Assembly (NCBI GenBank): GCA_951230915.1
Contig: OX579635.1
Location: 14,198,001 to 14,262,000 of the forward strand
From: Antitrichia curtipendula
Taxonomy: Eukaryota; Streptophyta; Bryopsida; Hypnales; Leucodontaceae
DNA length: 64,000 bases
Direction of reading: 5' to 3'
How positions within the stretch are numbered: the first letter of the stretch is position 1; every line of letters starts with the position of its first letter. Of the stretch, positions 49,329-60,290 are shown piece after piece. The position numbers and the translations under genes are program-made. Under the pieces are notes generated by a model that saw only the letters and a program-made list of their open reading frames with translations, was not told where the DNA came from and made no database searches.

Positions 49329-50166
49329 TGTACAGTTGGGTACTGAAAGCTTACGAACTGCGTTTTGGAGCGATTCAAAAATTTGTACATGGTATAGAAT
49401 AGATTTGAGTTTTATTGTCTTTCATAATTATCACTCAATTTTTACCCAATCCCAATCAAGCATATCAAATATCAATTTCAAAAAAGCAAAATTTAATTTT
49501 TAGTGAATTTTTTAAGTCAATTTTTGTGATTTTTACATGATATTTTACTGAATACAATTGGTGGTGAATTTTTTTATTCAATTGCAAGGATGCATGGATA
49601 TGTAAGGAACATCCATATGCACATCTTTTATATTAAAAAACACCCCCTCAAGTAACAAAAAGATGACCAATGAAGAGTTCAATGAAAAGTGTTGTATGAC
49701 CAAACTTTGAAGAAATGGATATCTCTATATTTTAACTTGATTTTGGCAAAGTAAATGTACCATCTAATTACAATAAAGAAATATCTATTTTACAAAATTT
49801 GGATAGGATCACTCCAACATTAAAACCTCTATAGATGGAATTTTGAAGCTTTTTGGGAGATACTTGTGGAAGGAAAGATGTGCATATAGATGTTTCTTAC
49901 AAATCTATGCAATTAAAATTTATAAATTCATCACCAATGATTTTCAATCAATGATAATGTAAAATCACAAATTTAAAATGAAACAATTCACCAAAAATGG
50001 AGTTTTGGATTTTTGAAACTAAAATTTGGGTATGGTTGACCGGGATTGCATAAGGATGCAACAATAATTATGCTTACAAAAAAATATATCAATTATAATG
50101 CACATTGTAAAAAAATTTGAATGGCTCCAAAACGGAGTTTGTAAACTTTCAGTACCCGACTGTACA
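49329..50166. mobile_element. Long foldback element (long imperfect TIRs)
   Basis: The outer 55 bp at each end are inverted copies with about 85% identity by eye (left TGTACAGTTGGGTACTGAAA; right matching complement ending at 50166). Inner segments also pair: 49445-49620 with 49890-50040, and ggaacatccatatgcacatc near 49610 with gatgtgcatatagatg near 49878. Nearly the whole 838 bp is therefore palindromic. Long TIRs suggest a Mutator-like or foldback type. A 14-bp duplication (ctgtacatttccga) follows the right end. No coding content. Confidence 0.7.
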
Positions 50167-50236
50167 TTTCCGACTGTACATTTCTAGCAGCTTCAAAACA
50201 AAGCATCAAGTAGCAAAACAAGTATCAAGTGCCTCA

Positions 50237-50356
50237 CCTGGATGGGTAGAGGATAATTTATAACGACTGCCTTGAACGGAATTGGAGACCTGCGTGCCTG
50301 GATGGGTAGAGGATAATTTATAACGACTGCCTTGAACGGAATTGGAGACCTGCGTG
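50237..50356. repeat. Perfect 60-bp tandem duplication
   Basis: 50237-50296 and 50297-50356 are identical (cctggatgggtagaggataa...). They lie about 310 bp beyond the UBP22 stop codon, on its 3' side, possibly in its 3' untranslated region or in an adjacent transcript. Identity implies a recent event or an assembly artefact. Confidence 0.97.
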
Positions 50357-50662
50357 ATGTCAAGCTTCTCGGACTCACAGAATGAGTTTCATAGAAACCA
50401 ACCCTAACTATGACAAAGCTATCATACATGCACGCTACAGCTCCCAGAGCTGAGGCAACGGGAATAGCTAACCCCGAAAAAACTAGCAACATTGGCTAAG
50501 AAGGCTACTCATGTACCTCGGAAACTGTAAATACTGACTGTTCTTTAACGATACAGCGCTCACCATTCAAATTATGGTGATCAAACTCATCATTACAGAC
50601 TCCGAGGCTGTACTGTACAAAGAAATCCGGAGTTGGATTTGTCGTCTCTTCAAACCAAAAAA

Positions 50663-53210
50663 TTATTTCCCCGTTGGAGGACGAGCGGGGTCACTAGCTC
50701 TACAAAATAGGGTCTTCTGAACATAATAGAGCATGTAGGCTTGCGAAGAGCGCACATAGTCCTCACTGACGCGCGTAATCCAAGCGTCGTCGCATTTGTA
50801 CCAACACTTGTTGAGGCGCAGAAACGAGACGTAGTGACCCGAATCAAGCTTTCCAGAATGAGTGACGACAGCGAAAAGCTCAAACTCGGAGGGGCTTTGG
50901 GAGGGTGGAAGAGAATTACTTGCATCACCACTGACACTCAACAGCCTATTGCCATGCCTCAACCTCACAACAGAGGAAGAGAGGTACGGTAACACGTCCA
51001 GGAAAAAAGGAAACTGCACGTAGCGATCCACTTTCCGAGACGTGTTGCGACTGGAAGAATGTTCAAAGCGCTTGATGTGAAAGCACAGAACTAATGGGAC
51101 TTTCCGCATCGACATTTGCTTGATGGATTCCTGTCGAATTTGGCACCGCTGGCAGAAAAACTTTTCGTTCGCCCCCAAACGCTCCGGCCTCGTAAACCGG
51201 TCTAAACACCCCAGCAACGTGGACGCCCCCAAAGCACTGGATGCTGCCCTGGACGTCCGTCCACCGTTTTCATTAATTAGGGACTCAGTGAAGCCCTTCT
51301 CGGGTCCAATGTCGGGCTCAAGATCTAAAGAAATATCAACACACGGGTCATGTGTGGTGGAGCTGAAGCCACACACGGTGCATGTTACATCGGACCGAAG
51401 AAGTCCCGAGAAAACGCGGTGGACAATGCAGCGGCAATCAACATCTCCAGCCCTGTCAAAACACACACCTCGAGTCATTTATAATTCTCTGGTAAAACCA
51501 GGTCGGATTAAGGTACTGGAGCTCAAATTCCGAAGGCAGAGGTAACGTGTCTAGTCCTGATTCATGGACACTGTCGACAACGTACACAAAAAAGTGGTTA
51601 AAAAGTGTCCATACCTGCCATCTTGTGATTTAGCTCGAGGGGAGGTCGTGCCCGAGTTGGCATGTATTCCATCGACTGTGGAAATAAAAAATTCGTGAGC
51701 ATCTTGCTGCTCGTATCCGGCCAGGTTTGCGGCATGTCGCCACCAGCTGCATTCAAGTACCATAAGGTTGAGCACTCTTTCGACTGGAGTGGAAACACAC
51801 TCCCGAATGGGAAAAAAAGTACGGAAACAAGACAGACTTCACAAACTTCAATGGAACGAAACAATGGCTGCTAAGTGAAGAACATCAGGACGAAGGCATA
51901 CAGCTTTCTACACCCTTACTAGAGAAACAATCACCAAGATCCGCACGTCTACAGGTCACAAACTCATCCCAACTTACCACATTGCTACAATGTACTGGAA
52001 AATTGTGTCTTTCTGCATGAACAAAATTCAAAATGCTAGAGAAAACGGAATCTTAATACTCATAGCAATGTCATAGTCAACCAAAACAAGCTTAATGAAA
52101 ACCGCAAAATACCGGGAACACATTGAGCATTGTCTAGTTTCGGCATCCACAACCTAAGATTTATATCATAACGGCTATCAACAAAAGCTGAATTTGCAAT
52201 CGTGGTTATCCTTTGCTTCATGTAAGTGACGAAACCCCTGTTTCCACGCACATATCTCAGCATTACTCAACAATGCAATCGCGTTCAAGTAAAGATAACC
52301 ACAATGCTCCAGAAAGCAGAGTAACCTATATTTCCCCCAAAGAATAGAGATCCTCGGCAATTCCCAACATGCAACTCGAGACAAGTGAAGTCATCACCAA
52401 CCTGTACAAAAATTGAGCTGGACTGTAAGGCGTGCGCTCTCCCGAAAACGCGGCAGCGAAAATCGTGTCCATGTCACAGCCAAGGCAAAGATGGGAAGCC
52501 CGGTGCTGACACACGGCTCGATTATGGTGGTCACTCAGAAAGTAGTTCCGCAAGGGCGGAGTGTGCAACAGCGCTTGCAGCACGGAGTTCATAAAACACG
52601 TATTCCCGAGATTGTTCAACCCCCTCAACCCCGCTGGAAGCTTTTCCTCAATCAAAGCAACGGAGTCCTGCTTCAACGCCAGTTGCTCCCGAACCGAGGG
52701 CGCCCAGGCCTTCAGTTCAATCCCGCGTCTCCGCTTCCTCCGTTCCGTATCGCCAAATCTCGAAACCACGCCATTCTCGTCGCTCGCCCGGCGAGATGCT
52801 CGAGCGCCAATGATCGCCCGATCGAACTCGCCATCGTAAACCTGATCGCCGCAGATGCAACAGAAAAGCTCCGCGCGCTCGATGTCCACGGCAATGCCAT
52901 GACCGGGGTTACTCTCCGCGTGCAATCGCGCATGTGAGGAATCCCAGCAGCCAATGGCGCCGCAACTCAAACACGCGAAGAGCCGCCCGCGCCCCCGCGC
53001 GCAGCTGCCGCACTGCGGAACCTCGCGATGGGTGCGCTGAATGCACGCCCGTCCGGAGGCCTCTGTGGTGACGCAGCGCTGGAGCGCCCGGAACCCTAAT
53101 CCGCCCGCGCGCTCCCGAAACTCTACCAAATGCTCGCACGGCACATAGCGAGGCGGAGGCTGCTCCTTGGGCGGCTGCGAAGGCGTAAGGTTATGATCGT
53201 TGGACCCCAT
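50663..53210 (-). CDS. UBP22: UBP22-type ubiquitin-specific protease (SAGA histone H2B deubiquitinase)
   Basis: Three exons on the minus strand, 53210-52402, 51746-51615 and 51452-50663, give 576 residues. The N-terminal ZnF-UBP (about residues 25-126) has the expected Cys/His ladder ([34 protein letters not shown]). The catalytic USP domain follows: Cys box [16 protein letters not shown] (Cys205), [10 protein letters not shown] in exon 2, paired CxxC zinc ligands (338/341 and 414/417), His box SGHYVSF (His520) and Asp about 535-536 in CDDAWI. In Arabidopsis and in animals (USP22/Ubp8) this protein is the protease of the SAGA deubiquitination module and removes ubiquitin from histone H2B in the nucleus. 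Length and domain order are normal, all catalytic residues are present, and the coding part is GC-rich against AT-rich surroundings. The start is the first ATG before the zinc finger. Confidence 0.96.
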
Positions 53211-53647
53211 GATGCCTGCGAAACCACATCCCTGCCCGCCCTGCGCCCCAAACCCTAATCTTGCACAAATGAGTTCGTCTCGATCCGGATTGGGTCGTGA
53301 GCCGCGTGTGAGATCGCTTGGATAAGTTACCTACGAGCTTGGATGAAGGCGAATGCGATGCCTAAACCCAAGCAAGCACGGCGGATGGGTGGGCTGGCGT
53401 TGGGGTGTCTGCTTGCTCGCGCTGCGGGGGCATCGGAAGCGTCGCAGTGCGGACCGCGACTTCGGCGCCGGTGTGAACTTGGTGTCCGCAGCTGGACTAT
53501 GCCGGGTATGTTAGGGGCGGGTATCCTGATTCCGGGTATCATTTTCGTTGTCGGTGCAGGTGAGATTGTGCCGGGGTGGATGTTATCAGCATCGCCACAC
53601 ATGTACACAAAATACTGAAATTGGGTTGCCTTAGCAATTACTCCAGC
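53211..53647 (-). promoter_or_regulatory. GC-rich upstream region of UBP22
   Basis: A GC-rich 5' flank in the orientation of UBP22. Open frames on both strands (53343-53618 +, 53668-53327 -) have no recognisable domain and are attributed to composition. Confidence 0.4.
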
Positions 53648-53870
53648 AGTCCAACTAAAAACCTCCAAATCGGTTTAGAGTTTGTGCCACTAAAAAGGTT
53701 CCATTTATTGATTTTGATCATTGATTGGCTAGAAGGTGATGTGAAATAGAGGGTGGAGTAGATATGCATGTGATTTGAATTCTAAATCACTTGCTTAGTG
53801 ATCAAAATCAATAAATGGAGCAGTTTAGTTGTACAAACCCTAAACCAATTTGGAGGTTTTTAGTGGGACT
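53648..53870. mobile_element. 223-bp MITE with TIRs of about 73 bp
   Basis: The left arm 53648-53720 (agtccaactaaaaacctcca...) and right arm about 53798-53870 are inverted copies with about 85-90% identity, around a loop of about 75 bp. It lies 440 bp upstream of the UBP22 start codon. No clear target duplication. Confidence 0.8.
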
Positions 53871-56800
53871 AAGGGGGTAGGTTGCCTTCACCATAGAAGT
53901 TACCTCATGACTCATTGCTTGTCCAAATAGAGGCACACGCAATGTTCTAAACCCGAGCCACAAACCAATGCACCAATCCTTGCAACACACATGGTTTTTA
54001 TAGTACTACATCCTTCTACAATAACTATATATATTCATATAGTGTAGAATGTTGAGAAATGTGTCTAGGACAACCTAATTCCACTATTAGTGTAAGTTAA
54101 GTTATTGTCAAACCAGAGATTCAAATTTTGAACCAAGGATGAATGCAAACATGCTTGTAAGTATAGAATCTTCATCGTTTCATCCCATATAGATACTTGT
54201 AGATTCTTGTGTTAGTTCTCTTACACATATTCATTACAGATTTTCACAATTTTCTGTCGTGAATTTTCTATGGTTTAGAGAATACCAGTACGTACGTTTG
54301 ACTTCAAAATCTATCTTTCAAACTCAAAAAAGGGCCCCTTCAATAGCAACTGGAATAAATTAAAAAAATAAACACCTTAAAAGATAACCATCATAAAGCA
54401 AAACGTTTTGAAATCAAATAATTTTTCTAAATGAAAATATATTCAATTTTCATTGTGTAATCAATCTTAAAATGAATTTTCAATATTTGATTTCTAAATT
54501 TATTGAAAAATATTGGTTAGAATAGTAGTGAATCTAACATATAGGTAAGATTTGTAGATCATATTTTACAATTTTTGTGTGAAAGTTTTTATTAAATTTC
54601 TTTCTAAATTGAATTTTGTAATAATCTCCACAATCGTCTCCACAATTTTAGAAATTTGAACTATCGCTAGTCCTTAAGGGATTAAAGTGCCTTTAGAACC
54701 ATATTTTCTGCACTAGAGCTTGGTATTTCAAGACTATCTTTCTACTATACTAAAATAATTATTTAGTATAGATGAATAATTGGCTATCTAATAAGTTGGT
54801 ATAGTCTACACTAACCCCTAAAACTCTTTGCAAGCTAAAATGGGTTTTGAAATATTTAGACATGTAAAATGAAATAACCAATTTTGGTTTGTTATCTCAC
54901 ATTTTTGTTAAAAGTAGGAAAACAAACAAACTTCTAGGGAGTCTAATTTTATAAAGATGCAATAGTTGAAAAAAAAGTTTTATTTTTGTTTTATTTTGGA
55001 TTCCAACTCAAGTACTAGCAGTAGAGTCCACCATTATTTTTCTTTGAAGATTTGCATACTTCTTCCTTACAAGAGACTCTATTTGATATGAAGCCCCTAA
55101 ATCTTTTGCACAAATAAATTTGAGTTATGGGGCTTGAAAGTCCAACAAAGCCACATTCTCAAAAGTCCAAGTCTTGAAAAAAAAAATTGCTCTATTTCAC
55201 AAGCTTGTTTACACACATACATTTTCTTCACTGAATTTATTATAAATAGACACTTTCAATATTTTATTTTAATATAAAGTAAGTATACACAATTATAAAC
55301 TCTATCAAATTAGGTCATTCTACATATTCCTTCTTCTTTTTGTAATTTAAACCTTGAGATCTATGTCATCTTTTTGTTATTTATGAGACATGAATTTGTC
55401 GTGCACAAATACATCGTGCCAAGATCATATTGTACTAACACGAGAAATAGCGTGCCATAAGTCAACAATGAACCTTGTAATTGGCTAGCAATCTAAATAC
55501 AATAGGGTTCAATAGTTCCTGACCAATGGTGGATACCATGGTCATAGAAAAAACGCCACATGATTGAAATGGATATCACAATCATGACAAATCCTACAAG
55601 TAATGAGAGAAATGCAAAAAACATCCTATCATTACAAGCACTAACACACTAGCAACATCTATAATAGAGGAAAGAAAAGAAACACCCATAATATACGAGT
55701 ACATTAGGTGTGGTAAGTAATTTTATAACCATCTCTTTACTCGCCCCCTTCGTTGGTGTTGAAGACCCTTTCACATTGACAAACTCAATGACCTTCTTCA
55801 ATGAATCAACGAGAATCCAATGGAAAAACCTACAAAGATGAAGACGGTTGTCCATGCCCCGACACACATTTGGGACAAACCCATCGGCTTGCCGGAATAT
55901 CTTGCAATGGCAGACATAAACAATCCATGTGCCACCTAGTGGAACAAATATCGTACAACATCATAGTGGCAACGCACTTGGTGCTTCTACACAACACACA
56001 TTTGAGCCCAATTGAAATATATGAAGTGATAGAAATTCTTGAAGATGTCTCACTAGATTTTTAGAATGACTACATTATCCTCATAAAGTTGATTAATCCT
56101 TATTTTGATGTTGTTTTATAGTTGTAATACTTGTCTTTTATTTTTGGAATGCAATTTAATTTCTAAAAGTGAATTTTTGTTGATGTAACTATAATTTAAA
56201 TGAAAAAACAACTAAAAATGATTGATTATCAAGTGTTGTATTGCAAAAAATAAAATTCATTTATTTGTAATTTTATTTATTAATATAATATTTTATTTTG
56301 ACATTTGTCCTACCATGATTATACTCTTGTCATTTCCCTAATCCCATAAATTGTTCATGTGATTCTTGATTATATCCTAATATGCTTTGCCTACAAACAA
56401 CACTTTTTCAAAATGACCGTCGAACAACCCCATTACAATAATACATTACTTGATATTTAGAACTCACATATTGTAATGATGGATTTTCTCAAGCTCTATC
56501 ACAAATAAGCTAAATAAATACCATTCACTTATTACCAACATTCAAAATCTAAATTGGAATATACAACTACTAATGGTAATTGTTGCACGTCCTTTTGGCA
56601 CAACTCATATACCATCCATACAAGTACTTCACCAGCATTTTGAAGTCCTGATTATAAATATGAAAAATGGACTTTCTAATATTAATAACGTTGCACTAAG
56701 ATTGATATTGTGTTTGCTGTGATTCTTGGCATAAAAACAATTGAATGTCTACTAAAATTGCATCCAAAAAAAATATAGGACTCCTATAATGCTGCCATAA

Positions 56801-57139
56801 AGTATGCGTCTTACACTATATAAACTAAAGTTAGAAAACAATCAAACACTTCCTAATATACATGACATCAATTATTCTAAAGCAAATCGTGTTCTTTACA
56901 CCACCTCTACCCTCATTGCACCTCCTTTCACAACCTAAAGTAGTAGTCATCTAGGGCCCATAGTTGTCCAAGACTAGTAGTTGTATTCTCAGTTACCCAT
57001 GACTTGTACGCACCTTTCTCTTTGGACCTACACATGTCCTTGATCCCACGTATGCCCTAGGGTGATTGCGGCTTTGTAATCAGATTTTCCCATCTGCAAA
57101 TTGCCACTCTTGGACTGTGCCCATTGACTTTCATCCACC
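53871..57139. other. AT-rich intergenic stretch
   Basis: Contains the third copy of the dispersed 'tctatagatca'-type repeat (54290-54690). Open frames at 55801-56064 (+) and 55867-55649 (-) show no domain I recognise. Nothing else supported. Confidence 0.4.
54290..54690 (+). repeat. Dispersed repeat, copy 3
   Basis: Aligns with 46080-46515 in the same orientation; ends in 'ccttaagggattaaa'. Confidence 0.55.
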
Positions 57140-58009
57140 TTACCCCCTAAATGACCATTTGTCCCCTCGGGTGACAATTTTGTAAGAGCTTTGTGGATAT
57201 ATAATTTTTATTTCAATTGGTGTCCAAGAGAAAAAGCTATAGCACAATAAGCCCAAAATGGAGAAAGGCAGGCAGCACAAAAAAATCACAAAAAGTCAAA
57301 ATAAATTTTTTAATTCTTTTTCCTAAAACTATATATTTTTGTCTCCATTTCAGGCTTTGATTCATTCTATTTGGACTCATGATGAGAAAGTTATGGACAA
57401 TCTTAGTTTTTTGGGCAATCTAAACATTTTCTTGAAAAAATAACTAATAGGATTCATTTTTTTATGCAATTTTTACAATTTTCCAAAAAAATTGTTAGAT
57501 AGGGTTGTATTTGTTTGCTAAAACAATCTCACCGTTGGAATTACTGTATTTCAATTTCATCTTAGAGCTATTAATGATTTATTTTTTCCCTCAATCTTTA
57601 ACCTATTTCTACTTAACAATTTTTTAATGAATAAAAATTAATTGTTTTTTTCTTGAATTTTTTTCCTAGATTCTAAACTCAAGTATTCAACATAAAAACT
57701 TAGAAAATCAAAATCGATAGTACAAAAAATGAGACAAAAAGTTTAAGTTAAGAAGATTCAAAGTGAAAAATCTAGTCAAGCAAGGTGCAAAAAAAATTTG
57801 TTTTCTTCACTTTGGATGCAAATATTTTGCAATATGTGCGGTCAAAGTTTCTGAAATTTCTTGCATAGATTCTTCTACTAGCCTATTATAAGATCATACA
57901 GTTAGATATGGAAAAAAAACAATTTTTAATTTTTTTTGCCCTTTGCAATAGAAGTGGCAGTTTTGAGTGTGTTTTGATGGAGAAAAGGCCTCGGTCCTTT
58001 AGGGGTCAA
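57140..58009. mobile_element. TTAA-family MITE, copy E
   Basis: 870 bp; borders TTAC and TCAA (each one change from TTAA), ends CCCCCTAAATGACC and GGTCCTTTAGGGG. It is the closest relative of copy A throughout the interior (for example 'gagctttgtggatatataat', 'aatctcaccgttgg'). No coding content. Confidence 0.85.
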
Positions 58010-58292
58010 AGTGGTTGATTGCATACTTGTGAGTCGGGATTTGAGTCTTGAGAGGGATATTTTCTCTCTTTTGGGTTCACACTTATAGATTAATGGGTTA
58101 GGGTTAAATCATTTGACAAAGTACTTCTAATGAATCATCCAACTCTCAACCTACTCCTCCAACCTTCTCAAATTAAATTAGTTAGTTTGGAATCTCCCTT
58201 TGTTACAAAATTGGTGTCACTCAGGCTAGCTTTTTGAAATTCAGGCTAGCTTTTTGAATTGTAAATGTATGGAGTCTTTATAAATGCCAACT

Positions 58293-58719
58293 ATGGTAGA
58301 ACCACCCATAGTCGACCACTTAAGCGATTCTGCACATGTTTTGGAGTAATGTAAGACAAAGTAAATTTTTTGTCGATAGAAACCACAAAGATTGCAATTT
58401 TTTGGTAATTTTATGCTTTGAATTGAAATTGTTGTGCATTTTAGAAGCTAAAGTTGGACTAAACCCATGCCCGATGTATAGAGTCCTCTATAGAGTCTTC
58501 TAATTCCGATCATTCAAAAACTACTTTCCCGCTCATTACTTCCTACTTTCTTGCTCACTACTTCTGGAAATGTGTCATAAACTTATTAGTCCCAACTTTG
58601 AAAATGAGAAAAAAAACATTCCAAACTTTTGTTGGAAATCTGTTCCAATCTTGGTTGGAAATAACTGCAACCTATAGGTTGGATATAGATTTCTTGTTGG
58701 GAATGGGTGGTTCTACCAT
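58293..58719. mobile_element. TIR element with ATGGTAGAACCACCCAT ends, copy 2 (uninterrupted)
   Basis: Perfect 17-bp inverted ends at 58293-58309 and 58703-58719; flanked by ACT on both sides, a possible 3-bp target duplication. 427 bp, no coding content. It supplies the empty-site comparison for the nested insertion at 28198-29327. Confidence 0.88.
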
Positions 58720-60290
58720 ACTTAGAATGGTTGGAGTTAATTTTCTCTTCTATTTTGACAACCTATTAAATTAGTAGCATAGTCATTTTATATAGTCTTT
58801 TTTAATTTCATACTATTGAAAGTAAGCAAAACTTTCAACATAAGGTGAGGTTTTTACTTAGTTATGAGTTTCATCTTCATTTAAAAAACACTAAACCTAG
58901 TTGTTGAAACTCAACTTTGAAGAGAGAAGTGACATGAGAAAGTGAGGAGAGAAAAAAGTTACTCAACATTTAAAGAGAAAAGAAGTGAAAAAGATTTTTT
59001 TTTTCAAATCTACTATTATTAAGAATCCATACCCCCCTATCTAAGAATTAAGTTTAGTTTATGCACAATTAGAAAAGCCTTGTAGATGGGAGAATTGACT
59101 TTTGATAATGTCTCATGACCAAAGATATTGACGAAAAGAGAAAATTTGCTCTTAGTTGTGACAAAGAAAGCAAACGTATTAAGCCCTTTCTTTAGCAACA
59201 TTGCCATAGTTCTCTATAATTTGTTTTTGTTTTGTCTTGTTTCCCAAGTGGCCTATTTTGTCCGTCCAAAATCCAAACCTTGATTATTGTGTATAATTTA
59301 TTTATGTAATTATTTTATGTGCTTTCAAGTTCTAATTCCATATCAATTATTTGATAGTTTCTTTATTTTTCAATGCATTTACCGTGATGCTTTGACAATT
59401 GAGAACTAAATTTTAAAATTTAAATTTTCTTACAGGAAGCATTACTCCTTACATGAACCAAAAAGTTCGTACAAGAAAGCAACTGACACCAACCAGGTGC
59501 TCCGTCTGGCACAAATATAACGCCTGAACCCAACTAACTAAAGGCGAAAAATAAAGTCTCCACTGCCCTCTGCCCTCTCTGTCTGCCCGGAACAAATTTC
59601 TTTCCAACTCCGCTCTCATCTTTCACAGCTCCGTCTTTCTGGGCGCCCTTGCAATGCTTGGTCGTCCCGCTTTGGTCGTCCGCGGCCGATGCGCGCTCTG
59701 CCCCTTGTGTGTCCCTGTCCCGTTGCACCTAAACTTTACACCTCTAGAACGAAGCTAATGTGGGCCTCATTCCCGGCGGCATGCCACCTCCCAATTCGGT
59801 TTTCCAGATTAGGATTTCTCCTCCTCCATCACTTACACTCACTACTCTCATCCGAGGTAGACACACGTAGCCAGTCGCAACATTACCGTAGTTCAGGATC
59901 AACCTTGTTCGCCACGACAACAAGCACGATACAAACCTTGAAGAACACCATGTATCCCGTGATGCATTGCGCGACTTGAATCAATCGATTTGCGTCACGA
60001 CATTTCTCAGAAAAAAAAAATTCAGACTGTTTTCTTTTCCAGAGATGACGAAGAGAGGTCGCACGGAGGGCTTCCGAATTGATGCGCTTGGGGGGGAAGC
60101 TCGTGGTTTGAATTGATGCGAGTTTTGGCTAAATTGATTTGGTGGTGGGAGGGGCATTTTTTGGGAGGCCTCGGGAGAGGTGGAGCGCACTTAGCAAGTT
60201 ATAGGGTTAGCGTCATTCTCGGATCTAAAAGGGCGGGGCTAAGAATGCGATGACGGCGAGGATTTGAGTGCGTATATTTGGAGAGCAGCA
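58720..60290. other. Intergenic stretch and kinesin promoter region
   Basis: 58.7-59.4 kb is AT-rich without features. 59.4-60.29 kb becomes GC-richer and should hold the promoter and 5' leader of the kinesin. Minus-strand open frames at 59728-59534 and 60190-59981 have no recognised domain. Confidence 0.4.

Noticed and set aside
51120..51545. Plus-strand open frame of 141 residues (and 52413-52937, 174 residues)
   Set aside because: Antisense shadows of UBP22 exons; the minus strand holds all catalytic motifs.
7148..58009. CCCTAAA/TTTAGGG motifs taken as interstitial telomere sequence
   Set aside because: Each occurs singly at an element end, never in tandem, and is part of a longer terminal inverted repeat.
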